From: Nibricoccus aquaticus
GTDB lineage: Bacteria; Verrucomicrobiota; Verrucomicrobiia; Opitutales; Opitutaceae
Direction: 5' to 3'
Length of the DNA: 64,000 nucleotides
Assembly (NCBI RefSeq): GCF_002310495.1
Contig: NZ_CP023344.1
Span: 744,001-808,000 of the forward strand
Position numbers and translations under genes: made by a program. The notes under the pieces were generated by a model. The model was not told the origin of the DNA. It did no database searches and was given only the letters and a program-made list of their open reading frames with translations. Below are positions 24,372-33,287 of this stretch, one piece after another (position 1 is the stretch's first letter; every line of letters starts with the position of its first letter).

Positions 24372-25706
24372 ATGGATCACTTTGCCCAGATTGCGGAGGC
24401 GGGGGCTTCGGCGTCATCGACGTTGTTCATCGGACCGTTTGCCCTGCTCGTACTCGCCATTCCGGTGCTGCTGCTGGGTGAATTCATTTTCCACCGCGTC
24501 GGCTGGCTGCATCGGGCCAATGTGCCAGCGCCGATCATCGGCGGACTACTCGTCGCCATTACCCTCGCGATCCTCGCGCAAGCCGCTCCAGGACTCGTCA
24601 CTCTGCAAGGAAGCACGGCCAACGCCGTCTGGCTCTGGCCCGTTCTCCCGCAGTGGGGACTCGGCGCGCCGTCGATGACCGATGTCGAGCGACCGCTGCT
24701 CATCCTGTTTTTCACCTGCATCGGTTTTAACGCGAGCTGGAGCGTCGCGCGTCAAGGCGGTCTACCGCTCGTCATCTTGCTCGCGCTCTCGATCGGACTC
24801 TCCGCCGTCCAGGCAGCCACCGGTGCGCTCACCGCGCTCGCCCTCGGCGAAACGCCTCTCCTCGGCCTCATGGCTAGCAACGTCTCGCTCATGGGAGGCT
24901 TCGGCACCGCAGCGGGATTCGCTCCCGAATTCGAAAAGGCTGGCCTCGTCGGCGCCGCCTCCATCGGGCTCACCGCGGCCGTGTTCGGTGTCGTGGCCGG
25001 CGGACTCGTCGCGGGCTGGACCGGCGGACGCCTCGTGCAACGAAAACTCCATCGCGTGGGCGAAGGCTCAGTCAGTCTCCAGCAACTCGAATCGGCATCC
25101 GCCGAACCGGCTGGCTTCATCGCCGAACTCAAGGAACTCGCCCGCTCTGCGCGCAGCGTGTTGCTGCACCTGGCAGCGCTCGTCGTGTGCATGAAGCTCG
25201 GCGCGTTTCTTAGCGTTTTCATCCAAAGCTCCGGCCTCACGTTCCCCGTGTACATGGGCTCGATGATTGTCGCCGCGATCCTGCGCAACGCGCACGATCT
25301 GCTCCGCGGCAACGTGCTCAAAACAGAGCGTGTGGACGCCATCGGCTCAGTCGCGCTCATGTGGCTCCTCGCCGTCGTGATGATCGACCTGCAACTCGCT
25401 CAGCTCCTCGGCTCCGCCCTGCCCTTGCTGGTGATCCTCGCCGTGCAAGTCGCGTTGATGGCGGCACTCGCCTACTTCGTGACGTTCCGCCTGATGGGCC
25501 GAGATTACGAAGCCGCCGTGACCAGCGCCGGCATGATCGGCTACGGACTCGGCGCGACGTCGAACGCCATGGCGACGATGCGCGTGATGATCCGCCGCTT
25601 CGGCCCCGCACCGCGCTCCATGCTGATCGTCCCCATCGTCGGCTCCTTCCTCGTCGATTTCTTCAACGCCGTGCTCACCACGACGGCGCTGAACGTTCTG
25701 AAATAG
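24372..25706 (+). CDS. gltS: Sodium/glutamate symporter (GltS family)
   Basis: 444 residues with about ten to twelve transmembrane segments in two inverted halves. GltS markers include LLFFTCIGFNASWSV in the first half, NVSLMGGFGTAAGFAP in the centre (the family's GGHGTA-like re-entrant loop, with His replaced by Phe) and MIGYGLGATSNAMATM in the second half. It would bring in glutamate with Na+ across the inner membrane. The His-to-Phe change in the loop may alter specificity. Confidence 0.85.
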   Translation: MDHFAQIAEAGASASSTLFIGPFALLVLAIPVLLLGEFIFHRVGWLHRANVPAPIIGGLLVAITLAILAQAAPGLVTLQGSTANAVWLWPVLPQWGLGAPSMTDVERPLLILFFTCIGFNASWSVARQGGLPLVILLALSIGLSAVQAATGALTALALGETPLLGLMASNVSLMGGFGTAAGFAPEFEKAGLVGAASIGLTAAVFGVVAGGLVAGWTGGRLVQRKLHRVGEGSVSLQQLESASAEPAGFIAELKELARSARSVLLHLAALVVCMKLGAFLSVFIQSSGLTFPVYMGSMIVAAILRNAHDLLRGNVLKTERVDAIGSVALMWLLAVVMIDLQLAQLLGSALPLLVILAVQVALMAALAYFVTFRLMGRDYEAAVTSAGMIGYGLGATSNAMATMRVMIRRFGPAPRSMLIVPIVGSFLVDFFNAVLTTTALNVLK

Positions 25707-25777
25707 TGCGGGCCGCGGAGTCAGACTCCGTGATAGTTGAGGATTGAAAAACGCTCCGCGTCGTCGTTAATCAAATT

Positions 25778-26086
25778 ATGTCTGAGGCGGAGACATTATA
25801 CCAGTGGCTGATGGTGGCTGCGCGTGACCGGGATATTGAAACACTGGTTTTGATTCTGGATTTTCTTGAGGAGAAAGGTCCATGGGGGATCTCCATCCGG
25901 ACCGAAGTGCATTTTCTGCGAGCGTTTATTCGGCGACTCGTCGATCTGGGAAATGCCGATACCGCGGCCCGAGACTGGCATGTGGTGGTGCTCGGAATTG
26001 TGAGGCTTAAAGTCGCGATGCTTCAGCTAAACAGCCCTGCCGAGTATCCCCAGCCTGAGCCGACGGGTAATCTGTCTCGCCAATAA
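25778..26086 (+). CDS. Hypothetical protein
   Basis: 102 residues, acidic N-terminus (MSEAETLYQWLMVAARDRDI), strongly helical up to about residue 85, then a Pro-rich end. Helix pattern (LVLILDFLEEKG, HFLRAFIRRLVDLGNADTAARDW) suggests a small helical-bundle cytosolic protein. GC is somewhat lower than in most neighbours. No family recognised. It starts 71 bp after the symporter stop. Confidence 0.55.
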   Translation: MSEAETLYQWLMVAARDRDIETLVLILDFLEEKGPWGISIRTEVHFLRAFIRRLVDLGNADTAARDWHVVVLGIVRLKVAMLQLNSPAEYPQPEPTGNLSRQ

Positions 26087-26296
26087 AACCCAAGAGCGCC
26101 CGGGACGGCACGCCGGGATTCAATCCGTCGAACGCAGCGAACCGGGACAGAAGACCCAGTGCGTTCAGTTGCTTGCGGCGGGCATCTCGTGAAACGCGCG
26201 CACCACCGGCATCCGACAGGCCACAGAGGAGTTCTTCCCCACTCCAATGCTTCGTTCATGCTGGCGGCTTGGAGCGACCAATGGCGGTGCGAGTGA

Positions 26297-26749
26297 CTAG
26301 CTCTTCGGTGGCCACACGGCACTCGTTAACTCAGGCGGCAGCTGCGTCGGCTCGACCGGATAAATCAGACTCCGGTCAATCACCCCCGACTCGAACTCCT
26401 TCTCGGGCGCACCGATGATCAACCAAAGCGTCTCCTCTTTTTCCGAGTCGTTGAAAACCTGCCTCAACATCGCCGGGCCCACCAGCACGCTGCCATATTT
26501 CGGCACCGTCAGCGTTTCCTCGTCGACACGAATGCGCCCCGTGCCTTCGAGGACGAAATAAAATTCCTCCTTGAGCACGTGCTTGTGCAGCGTGTTCGCG
26601 CTCATGGGCGGCATGCGCCATAAACGCGCACCGAGCAGTTCGCTTCCCGTGCGCTCCAGAAAATCCGCATTGGGAATGCGCATCATGTTCGAAGGACGCC
26701 AGGTCAGTTCACTCGGAGGAATCAATCGGTAGCCTTCAATGGGCGTCAT
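26297..26749 (-). CDS. Cupin-domain protein
   Basis: 150 residues from ATG 26749 (MTPIEGYRLIPP); the frame continues upstream to 26896, so the start is uncertain, but the longer N-terminus is not cupin-like. The double-stranded beta-helix motif is readable: NTLHKHVLKEEFYFVLEGTG (the G(X)5HXH-like metal site with two His and a Glu) and later PKYGSVLVGPAMLRQV (second motif, with no clear metal His). Likely a small metal-binding enzyme or sensor; the substrate is unknown. Its neighbours are unrelated. Confidence 0.78.
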   Translation of the reverse strand: MTPIEGYRLIPPSELTWRPSNMMRIPNADFLERTGSELLGARLWRMPPMSANTLHKHVLKEEFYFVLEGTGRIRVDEETLTVPKYGSVLVGPAMLRQVFNDSEKEETLWLIIGAPEKEFESGVIDRSLIYPVEPTQLPPELTSAVWPPKS

Positions 26750-27060
26750 GCTCTTGATCGTTGAAAGCACAGCCTCCGCGCCGCAAGCGCAGGCAACCAT
26801 GACAGGGGTAGAGTTCTTCACGTCTTCAACCGACGCAGTTGAGTCGGCGTCAGCCGGGAGCCGAAAGACCAAAAAAACCAATGCCCACCGGATCACCCGC
26901 GCCGTCCAGCCTTCATCGTTTTACCGCGCGCCGATGCAAAACGTCCGTCTTCTATGTGAACCCACTGCGATGTGCGCACCACAGCGCATTCAACCATGGG
27001 AGTTTTCCCGAATGAGGCTCCTATTCCGAACGTCTCTGTGCGTCACAGGTCTGCCAGCAC

Positions 27061-27582
27061 ATGAAACAAGAACTCGAATCCCACTACGAAAGCGTCTCCG
27101 GTTCAGCCGCCGCCGAAAAAATCCGCGGCCTCGCCAAATCTGCCCGCTACTGTCTCTTCGGCACCGATCTATCCCATCCGCCCGTAACTGTTCGTCCGAT
27201 GACCGTGCAGAGCGTGGATGACGCCGGTAATCTTTGGTTCCTCAGCGGGCGCACTACGCACATCAATCGGCAGATCGAAGCCGATGCGCAGGTACAGTTG
27301 TTCTTTGCGAATCCCAGCAGCTCGGAATTCCTAACGCTCGATGGACGCGCCACCATCAGCGACGACTACGCTCTGCGAAAGGAGCATTGGACGCCGCTCG
27401 CAAAAACTTGGTTCAACGGCGGCGTGGACGATCCGGATCTCACGGTGATCAAGGTCGAGCCAAACGACGGTTATTATTGGGACACCAAGCACGGCAAAGC
27501 AGTTGCCACGCTCAAGATCGTCGTCGGCGCAGTGACGGGAAAAACCATAGATGACAGCGTCGAAGGCGCAGTCCGCCCCTAG
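27061..27582 (+). CDS. PPOX-type (pyridoxamine 5'-phosphate oxidase-like) FMN protein
   Basis: 173 residues. The split-barrel flavin fold of the general-stress-protein-26 group is suggested by RYCLFGTDLSHPPVTVRPMT, then NLWFLSGRTTHINRQIEAD and VQLFFANPSSSEFLTLDGRA, the usual strand order in this family. Members bind FMN or F420/heme and act in stress responses. There is no signal peptide. It starts with ATG at 27061 and no close upstream gene on its strand, so it is probably transcribed alone. Confidence 0.82.
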   Translation: MKQELESHYESVSGSAAAEKIRGLAKSARYCLFGTDLSHPPVTVRPMTVQSVDDAGNLWFLSGRTTHINRQIEADAQVQLFFANPSSSEFLTLDGRATISDDYALRKEHWTPLAKTWFNGGVDDPDLTVIKVEPNDGYYWDTKHGKAVATLKIVVGAVTGKTIDDSVEGAVRP

Positions 27583-27759
27583 CCTCTTCTCAACGTATAC
27601 AAGCTCACAAGCCGCAGCCATAAACTGCGTCTTGTTGTGTTCTGATACGATGCCGCCGCCACTCTGAGAAAACATCTACGGCATGTCCGCTTCGTCCGTG
27701 ATCATTCGTTGAAGATAGGACCGCCCCTTAACTTCCCCCGGTCTGAAAAAAATTCCCAC

Positions 27760-28197
27760 ATGACCACCATGATCAAAAGCCCTTTCACCGGCGGCTGTTA
27801 TTGCGGAGCTGTCCGCTACGAATGCACCGCAAAGCCCGACCAGATTGAAATGTTCACCTGTCACTGCCGTGATTGTCAGCACATCACGGGAGGCGGTCAC
27901 ACGCCGGTCATTTTCGTGCCGACTTCGACTTTCCTGTTCACGCGAGGCACCCCGCGCTATTTCAGTACGGATAGCGATCAAGCCGGCCCGCGCTCGCACA
28001 AACGCAGTTTCTGTTACGAGTGCGGCTCCCGTCTCACCGGCGGCGAATTTGCCGGCTCTCCCAACATCGGCCTAACCGTTGGCAGTCTCGACGATCCCAG
28101 TGTATTCAAAGCGTCAGCCGACTTCTGGATTTCAGACGCGCAACCGTGGGATATCATGAACTCCGCCACGCCAAAATTCGACAAAGTTCCCGGCTAA
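27760..28197 (+). CDS. GFA (Gfa/CENP-V) family zinc protein
   Basis: 145 residues from ATG 27760; an upstream ATG at 27709 adds 17 unconserved residues. Zinc ligands are in place: GGCYCGAVRY (Cys13, Cys15), FTCHCRDCQ (Cys34, Cys36, Cys39) and FCYECGSRL (Cys85, Cys88). This is the glutathione-dependent formaldehyde-activating family, now known as a general small zinc-fold family, so catalysis on S-hydroxymethylglutathione is not assured. No formaldehyde dehydrogenase is nearby. Confidence 0.9.
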   Translation: MTTMIKSPFTGGCYCGAVRYECTAKPDQIEMFTCHCRDCQHITGGGHTPVIFVPTSTFLFTRGTPRYFSTDSDQAGPRSHKRSFCYECGSRLTGGEFAGSPNIGLTVGSLDDPSVFKASADFWISDAQPWDIMNSATPKFDKVPG

Positions 28198-28237
28198 CTA
28201 CTCCCACCTCAGCTCGAGAAGTCTCCCTTCACTCCAC

Positions 28238-29257
28238 TCACGGTTCGACCAAAACGGGCAGCCCCGTCCACGCCATCGCGAGCAGCGAGCGCGCGTCCCA
28301 ATTCGCCAGGCGGAAACAGCCATGTGATTCCGTGCGCCCCACTTTCTCCGGATGCGGCGTGCCGTGGATTCCGTAGCCGGGCCGATCCAGCCCGATCCAG
28401 GCAACGCCTACCGGATTGTTCGGACCGGGTGGCAAAATCAATTTCCGCCCCAGCGACCGCGCTTCCTCCGATTCCGTGAAAACCTCTGGATCAAATGTGT
28501 AATCGGGATCGGCCACCACCACCGCCACGCGCAGTTCTCCCTCCGGCCGCTTCTCGGCATCGCGCGCGATGCTCACCGGAAAATGCGCCACCAGCTGGCC
28601 TGTCTCATCGCGCACTTGAAGACTGCGCGCGGAAAGACCGATACGGATTTGCGCCGCATTGATCTTCACCGCCGGAAGTGCGACCGCCGGCACGCGCAAC
28701 GTCGCACCCGGCATCAATTGATCCCAATTCACCTCCGGATTTAGTTTCTGAAGCAACGCCGTGCTCGCGTGCGTTCGTTCGGCGAGAAGCTCGAGCACAC
28801 TCTCATACGCGAGCGCTGTCTGCTGAGACTTGCCCAGCCAGGTTGCGCTCACCGGCTGCAAACCCGCCAGATCTTCCGTGGTGAGTACGAGCTCCATGAT
28901 CCTGTCATCCTCGCTCAACAGTGCCGCCGCCGTCTCCGTATCCAATTCGCCCGTTCGCGGAAGTCCCCGGCTCTCCTGAAACGCAAATAGCGCCGCCGTC
29001 GTCTGAGCTCCTTTCACACCATCAATGGGACCGCATGAAAACCGGTTTCGCCCAAGCGCGATCTGCGCGCGCAGCCACAAGTCGGCATCCTCAGCGGAGG
29101 CAACCTGCGCATTTCCCACCGGTGCAGTCGGCGTGATCGCCGGAGGTCGCGTGGGCTTTGCCAAAGCAGGCCCGGTTTCCGTGGCCGCCGATAAAACCGC
29201 CGCAGGCAGGAACGATGCGAATAGCAAAGCAGAAGTCAGTCGCTGGAATGGACGCAT
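28238..29257 (-). CDS. L,D-transpeptidase with peptidoglycan-binding domain
   Basis: 339 residues with a signal peptide (about 1-24). A peptidoglycan-binding-like helical domain follows (GPIDGVKGAQTTAALFAFQ, about 75-110). A LysM-like or linker segment (LNPEVNWDQLMPGATLRVP) leads to the C-terminal YkuD domain with GIHGT (His298) and SHGCFRLANWDA (catalytic Cys314). It would cross-link peptidoglycan (3-3 links) or attach proteins in the periplasm. The catalytic motif is complete. The gene stands alone, convergent with the GFA gene. Confidence 0.92.
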   Translation of the reverse strand: MRPFQRLTSALLFASFLPAAVLSAATETGPALAKPTRPPAITPTAPVGNAQVASAEDADLWLRAQIALGRNRFSCGPIDGVKGAQTTAALFAFQESRGLPRTGELDTETAAALLSEDDRIMELVLTTEDLAGLQPVSATWLGKSQQTALAYESVLELLAERTHASTALLQKLNPEVNWDQLMPGATLRVPAVALPAVKINAAQIRIGLSARSLQVRDETGQLVAHFPVSIARDAEKRPEGELRVAVVVADPDYTFDPEVFTESEEARSLGRKLILPPGPNNPVGVAWIGLDRPGYGIHGTPHPEKVGRTESHGCFRLANWDARSLLAMAWTGLPVLVEP

Positions 29258-29388
29258 CGTACTCTGACCGAAAAAACATCACTTGGTCACTCGATCCCGG
29301 ATACTTTTCTTAAGAAGTGAACACCTGCGCCGCCGCACCTTACGCGACGAGAGCTTGCGCGAAAAAATCACCTACTCAGTTTCCATCC

Positions 29389-29829
29389 ATGCCAAACTAC
29401 GTGGCCTTGATCCGCGGTGTCGGTCCGATGAATCCAAACATGCGTAACGACAAACTCGGTGCCGTCCTGAAAACCCTCGGCTGCACCAGCGTCCGCCCCG
29501 TCCTCGCGAGCGGCACGGCGCTGCTGGAGACCAAGATCGAGAAAGCCTTCGGCGATAACCTCGGCCTCTCCAGCGACGTACTCGTCCGCACTCAGGACGA
29601 ACTCGAAGCGATCGTTAAGAAAGCCCCCTTCCAAGGCGCGGAGCACGGCAAGCAATGGTACCTCATCGTCACCTTCCGCAAAGACGGCGCACCCGTCTTC
29701 AACAAAATCGACCGCGCCACTATGGACGGGCCCAACGCGATGATCGATCTCGAGAAGCGCTACGGAAAACACATCACGACCCGCACCTGGAACACCGTGC
29801 TCAAGATAGTCGCAAAAATGCAGAGGTGA
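29389..29829 (+). CDS. DUF1697 protein
   Basis: 146 residues from ATG 29389 (MPNYVALIRGVGPMNPNMRN). DUF1697 proteins open with this strand (ALLRGINVGGNNKI-like) and continue with LKTLGCTSVRPVLASGTALLE and a C-terminal DGPNAMIDLEKRYGKHITTRTWNTV segment, all readable here. Structure is known for relatives but function is not. A start further upstream (29317) gives a cysteine/alanine-rich leader without similarity. Confidence 0.85.
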   Translation: MPNYVALIRGVGPMNPNMRNDKLGAVLKTLGCTSVRPVLASGTALLETKIEKAFGDNLGLSSDVLVRTQDELEAIVKKAPFQGAEHGKQWYLIVTFRKDGAPVFNKIDRATMDGPNAMIDLEKRYGKHITTRTWNTVLKIVAKMQR

Positions 29830-29875
29830 CCAAACCCTTCTGCATCCGAAAATCGCCGCTCTTCGTTTTTCACGC

Positions 29876-30601
29876 ATGACTCCTCTCGCCCTTCCGCCCG
29901 GCTACACCCGCATCCAATGCGTGAATAGTTTCCAAGAACTGCTCTCCACGCCTCTCGCCAACGGCGTCAACGCCCTCTGCTGGCCTCGCACTCTCTCGGG
30001 CAACTTCAGCGAAGTCGTCACCGCCCTCTGCGACAGCACTCAAGGCATCGGCGACGGCATCACACCTCTCGATGAAACCCGTCTCCGCGCGCTCTCCGTG
30101 AGCGCATCAGGCCGCACCGCCATCGACTTCATGCTCGAAGACCTCCGCCTGCTCCGCGAACACGGCCGCGCACCCGAGCTCAACTGCATCCGCGCCTATC
30201 CGCGCGAAGAAGAGCCCACCGTAGTTCCCATCGACGTTTACTCCTACCACGCCGACAGCGCCCCCGTCGAAGCCGACACCTGGCTTTGCACGTATCACGG
30301 CGCATCGAGCGAAGGCCTCCGCAACGACGAAACTCGCCGCCGCGTGGACGTCCCCGAAACCCGCGCCGAACTCCTCAAACTCTTCGGCGGCGAAGACGAC
30401 AAATCCTTCCGCGAGTTCCTCAACGAAAACTGTTACGATCTTCACTACGCTCCCGCTCCCGGCGCACAGCCGTTCTCCTTCGGCCTCGGCAACCTCTGGC
30501 GCATCGCGACCGACTGGCCCGGCAGCCCAGTCCCGCCCTGCGTCCACCGCGCACCGGAAAATCTCCCCGGCCAGCCACCGCGCTTGCTGCTGATCAGTTG
30601 A
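29876..30601 (+). CDS. Hypothetical protein, DUF1826-like
   Basis: 241 residues, soluble. The end HRAPENLPGQPPRLLLIS and the central YSYHADSAPVEADTWLCTYHG resemble the His/acid and TYxG blocks of DUF1826 proteins, a family linked in other bacteria to zinc-responsive loci. The typical N-terminal Cys cluster is reduced to single cysteines. The family call is tentative. It lies 46 bp after the DUF1697 gene in the same direction. Confidence 0.6.
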   Translation: MTPLALPPGYTRIQCVNSFQELLSTPLANGVNALCWPRTLSGNFSEVVTALCDSTQGIGDGITPLDETRLRALSVSASGRTAIDFMLEDLRLLREHGRAPELNCIRAYPREEEPTVVPIDVYSYHADSAPVEADTWLCTYHGASSEGLRNDETRRRVDVPETRAELLKLFGGEDDKSFREFLNENCYDLHYAPAPGAQPFSFGLGNLWRIATDWPGSPVPPCVHRAPENLPGQPPRLLLIS

Positions 30602-30670
30602 GGTGCCGCAGCACGCCACTGTCTTTCTACCACCCACTACATCATCCCAAATCACACGCCCCACCTCCTC

Positions 30671-31318
30671 ATGGACCGCTCCGCAACCAACCACGTCTTT
30701 ATCGATTTTGAAAATGTCCATGCTGTCGACTTGGACGCCCCTATCGACAAGCCGTTGTCACTCGTGCTGCTGGTAGGAGAGAAGCAAACGAGCCTGAAGA
30801 CCGACCTGGTCGAACAACTGCTCAAACGCGCTGCGCACGTTCAGCTGGTTCGCCTCGGCGCATCTGGAAAAAACGCCTTGGACTTCGCGCTGGCATATCA
30901 CCTTGGCCGGGCGGTCGCCGCCGATCCGACGGGGTTCTTTCACATCATTTCGAAAGACAAGGGCTTTGACCCACTGATCGCGCATCTCAAGCAGCAGCAC
31001 ACCCGCGTAGCACGTCACGATACATTCGCCGCGTTACATCCATTGCTGGCCAAAATCGTTCCCGCACCAACCTCACCGGCGCTTGTGATAACTACTCCCG
31101 CACCGATCACAAAAGATCGTGTGGCCGAGTTCATTGATAACCTGAAACGCAACGCGTCCAACCGACCCAAGCGCAAGGCCACGCTCCTCTCCCACCTAAA
31201 ATCGCATTTGGGCGGCACCCTGAGCGAATCCGAACTCGCTTCAAAATTTGAACTGCTCCGCACGCGCACCGGCCTCGTGATCGATGCCAAGGGCGCTGTG
31301 ACCTACCCCGTCTTCTGA
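30671..31318 (+). CDS. PIN/NYN-domain protein with C-terminal extension
   Basis: 215 residues. The first ~125 residues have the PIN-like nuclease layout: HVFIDFENVHAVDL with Asp12 and Glu14, a NALDFALAYHLGRAV helix with an acidic residue, and HIISKDKGFDPLIAHLK with Asp residues near 97 and 101. These acids normally bind Mg2+ for RNA cleavage. The C-terminal ~80 residues (KRKATLLSHLKSHLGGTLSE) are basic and helical and may bind nucleic acid. A related arrangement, NYN plus a winged-helix (OST-HTH), is known in bacteria. It sits 69 bp after the previous gene. Confidence 0.75.
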   Translation: MDRSATNHVFIDFENVHAVDLDAPIDKPLSLVLLVGEKQTSLKTDLVEQLLKRAAHVQLVRLGASGKNALDFALAYHLGRAVAADPTGFFHIISKDKGFDPLIAHLKQQHTRVARHDTFAALHPLLAKIVPAPTSPALVITTPAPITKDRVAEFIDNLKRNASNRPKRKATLLSHLKSHLGGTLSESELASKFELLRTRTGLVIDAKGAVTYPVF

Positions 31319-31346
31319 TCAACAGCCGCAGAAAACCCGGATCGAG

Positions 31347-31526
31347 TTAGACGCAAAATCTCCTGCATCCCCCCAGCTCGATCTGCGCGTCGGCGTCCTT
31401 CCGCTCCGCTTTGTGCGCCGCGCGTTTCTCGCGGCGCACGCTGCCAGTGCGGCACAGGCGCTTCACCCACCCGTAGGCCAGCTCGCTCGCGCGCGCTTCC
31501 TCGATCACGGAGCACGGCAAGCTCAC
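31347..31526 (-). CDS. Possible small basic protein downstream of sigma factor
   Basis: 59 residues from GTG 31526 (VSLPCSVIEEARASELAYGW), rich in Arg/Lys (VRREKRAAHKAERKDADAQ). It begins 34 bp past the sigma-factor stop on the same strand and keeps the GC-rich third-position bias of the genome. No recognisable family and no strong ribosome-binding site. It could be a co-transcribed small regulator or a chance frame. Confidence 0.3.
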   Translation of the reverse strand: MSLPCSVIEEARASELAYGWVKRLCRTGSVRREKRAAHKAERKDADAQIELGGCRRFCV

Positions 31527-31560
31527 TCGCCTACATGCGGCCGGGATTTCGAACAGGCTT

Positions 31561-32268
31561 TTAGTCTCGCTCAAACGACAGCAGCGACTGCCAGATCGCC
31601 AGCACCGCGAAATCCGCGCGGAGTTTTTTCTCACCCGCTTCGCGAATCTGGCGCACACGTTCCTTCGAGATACCCATCTCGGCGGCGATGACGTCGAGCG
31701 TGGCGTCTTCGAAGTAATAGCGGTAAAGAACGGCCGCCTGATTGCCCGCGAGACGCTGAAGCGCGCTGCGCAGACTCATGCGGAGATCGTCCGCTTCGAC
31801 GACTTCCGCAGGCGACGCGGCCTCATGATCCGGCAGCGCGCTCAAATCGAAATCCACAAACTCGGACTCCTGGTTGAGCGTGCGCAAAATCTCCGCGACC
31901 TCGGAGACCGCCACCTGCGACCCGACCGCGATCTCCGCCGTGGTGGCGGCGCGCGCGAGCCGGCCGCTGAGTTCCGCCTGCGCACGCAGCACGCGGTTCA
32001 CCTTATCGCGCTGGTTACGCGAAAGTGGATCGAGACGACGCAGTTCATCGATCAGAGCACCGCGCACACGCACGAAGCAGTAAGCGCGAACTTCGTCCAC
32101 CGAGCCCTTGCATTGCGCGAGCGCGGCAATGAGCGCGAGTTTGCCGACCGACAAAAGATCGTCGGCCGCGACATGAACTGGAATACGCCGGGAAACGGTC
32201 GCCACCGCCGTGTCCACAATATCGAGACAGTCGGTGAGCAAGAGAGAATTAGGAGCAAGAGGAGACAT
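31561..32268 (-). CDS. FliA/WhiG-like sigma factor
   Basis: 235 residues from ATG 32268 (MSPLAPNSLLLTD); the frame upstream to 32484 is not conserved-looking. Region 2 is readable as DDLLSVGKLALIAAL and FVRVRGALIDELRRLDPLSR, the RIRGAMLDELR block of sigma-28 proteins. Region 4 has ALQRLAGNQAAVLYRYYFED and MGISKERVRQIREAGEKKLR. It directs RNA polymerase to alternative promoters. FliA usually serves flagellar genes, but no motility gene is in the window, so its regulon here is open. Confidence 0.88.
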   Translation of the reverse strand: MSPLAPNSLLLTDCLDIVDTAVATVSRRIPVHVAADDLLSVGKLALIAALAQCKGSVDEVRAYCFVRVRGALIDELRRLDPLSRNQRDKVNRVLRAQAELSGRLARAATTAEIAVGSQVAVSEVAEILRTLNQESEFVDFDLSALPDHEAASPAEVVEADDLRMSLRSALQRLAGNQAAVLYRYYFEDATLDVIAAEMGISKERVRQIREAGEKKLRADFAVLAIWQSLLSFERD

Positions 32269-32582
32269 GTGAAATGACAGCGTTGACGGAGGGAAGAAAC
32301 GATGGGCGCGCTTCCCCCGACCCGCTGTTTCAGGAAGGGAGGAAGTGCCGCCAGTAGGGATGCTTGGCCTCGCGGATGGAGGCTGCGGCGTTGCGTGAAA
32401 GGACGGTGGGCTTGTTAGAAATTTCGGCGGACATAGGTGTGTGCATGGGATGATTGGAAAAAGAAAATGGCCCGCGCTGAGCACAGCTCAGCCAACGTCG
32501 GTGCGTGTCTTCTTTTGCGATGAGGCACGCCATGCGGGTGCCGCTCTAAACCTCCTCTGCCAAAAACCCTACGACTGAAAAG
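32269..32582. other. Leader region between sigma factor and tRNA-Cys
   Basis: 314 bp. A minus-strand frame from ATG 32533 to 32330 (67 codons, ending KHPYWRHFLPS) is open, with an AGGAGG-like sequence 17 bp upstream of its ATG, too far to be convincing. No repeat or clear promoter pair is visible. Confidence 0.4.
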
Positions 32583-32658
32583 TGGACGCGATGGCGGGAC
32601 TCGCACCCGCGGCACACGGCTTTGCAGGCCGGTCCCTTCGCTGCTTGGGTACATCGCG
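32583..32658 (-). tRNA. tRNA-Cys(GCA)
   Basis: 76 nt on the minus strand. Acceptor CGCGATG pairs with CATCGCG, discriminator T (the identity base of tRNA-Cys) and encoded CCA. The anticodon loop CTGCAAA, between GGC-type stems, gives GCA. The T-arm is GCGGG-TGCGAGT-CCCGC. Confidence 0.94.
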
Positions 32659-33074
32659 TTAATCTGCGGCTCAGGTCGCTCGGCGCCGGAAGACTTCTCC
32701 GACGTCCGCCCTCAGTGACCGCAGGTAATTGGTGGAACCCGTGCGGAGAGCAGGAACCTCAACAAACAATCAATCACCGACGGTTCATGACTCATGCGCG
32801 CGGAAAAATGAAATGCGTGGCCGGCCTCGCCGTTGACCGCCCGAAGGCGCACCACGCGTTGAGCAGAACCGCCTAGCGTCCCTGCATCGCAAAAAAGAAC
32901 ACACACCGTCGTCCCTCTCTCGCCGATGAAGTCGGCGCGGATTGGACGGCCGCGGGATTGGGTGCGGACGTTGGCTGATTGATCTGGGCTCAGCGGTGAA
33001 GCCACGAACGGAATCTGAAAGTCGAACGAGCACGCGGCTCGGTGATCCCGGAAGCGGCCCAGTATTTCTGAGCA
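32659..33074. other. Stretch without a convincing gene
   Basis: Several frames are open but none reads like protein; the longest minus frame (33228-32785) is Arg/Ser/Pro-rich and runs through the hairpin at 33075. GC is mixed, with no repeat of the families seen elsewhere. Confidence 0.4.
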
Positions 33075-33104
33075 CAAAAAACCCACTTCCGGGCAGGAAG
33101 TGGG
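33075..33104 (-). terminator. Rho-independent terminator, minus strand
   Basis: Stem CCCACTTCC / GGAAGTGGG with a 5-nt loop; read on the minus strand it is followed by TTTTTT. It lies 27 bp downstream of the stop of a 51-codon minus-strand frame. Confidence 0.85.
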
Positions 33105-33131
33105 CGCGTATGGCTGCGAAATTATTCGCGG

Positions 33132-33287
33132 TTACGTGGCACCACTTCCCTGTGAATTCGCATAGCCGGGTCGTTTGGAACCGAGCCCTTTGCCATGCTT
33201 GATCGTACGCATCATGCCTGTCGCACACGACCAGTCGGCAGTCCCAAAAAGGACAGCCATCGCAGTATGTAGTCGGGTGGATTTCAT
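33132..33287 (-). CDS. Possible 51-residue protein
   Basis: Frame from ATG 33287 (MKSTRLHTAMAVLFGTADWS) to TAA at 33132, ending in a basic, Gly-rich tail (TIKHGKGLGSKRPGYANSQG). No good Shine-Dalgarno is visible. Its support is the strong terminator 27 bp after the stop, which shows that some transcript ends here in this direction. An alternative is that the transcript is a small RNA, or belongs to the gene at 33462 upstream. Confidence 0.35.
   Translation of the reverse strand: MKSTRLHTAMAVLFGTADWSCATGMMRTIKHGKGLGSKRPGYANSQGSGAT

Noticed and set aside
32622-32876. Plus-strand frame beginning inside tRNA-Cys
   Set aside because: Its start lies within the tRNA gene and its composition is not protein-like.
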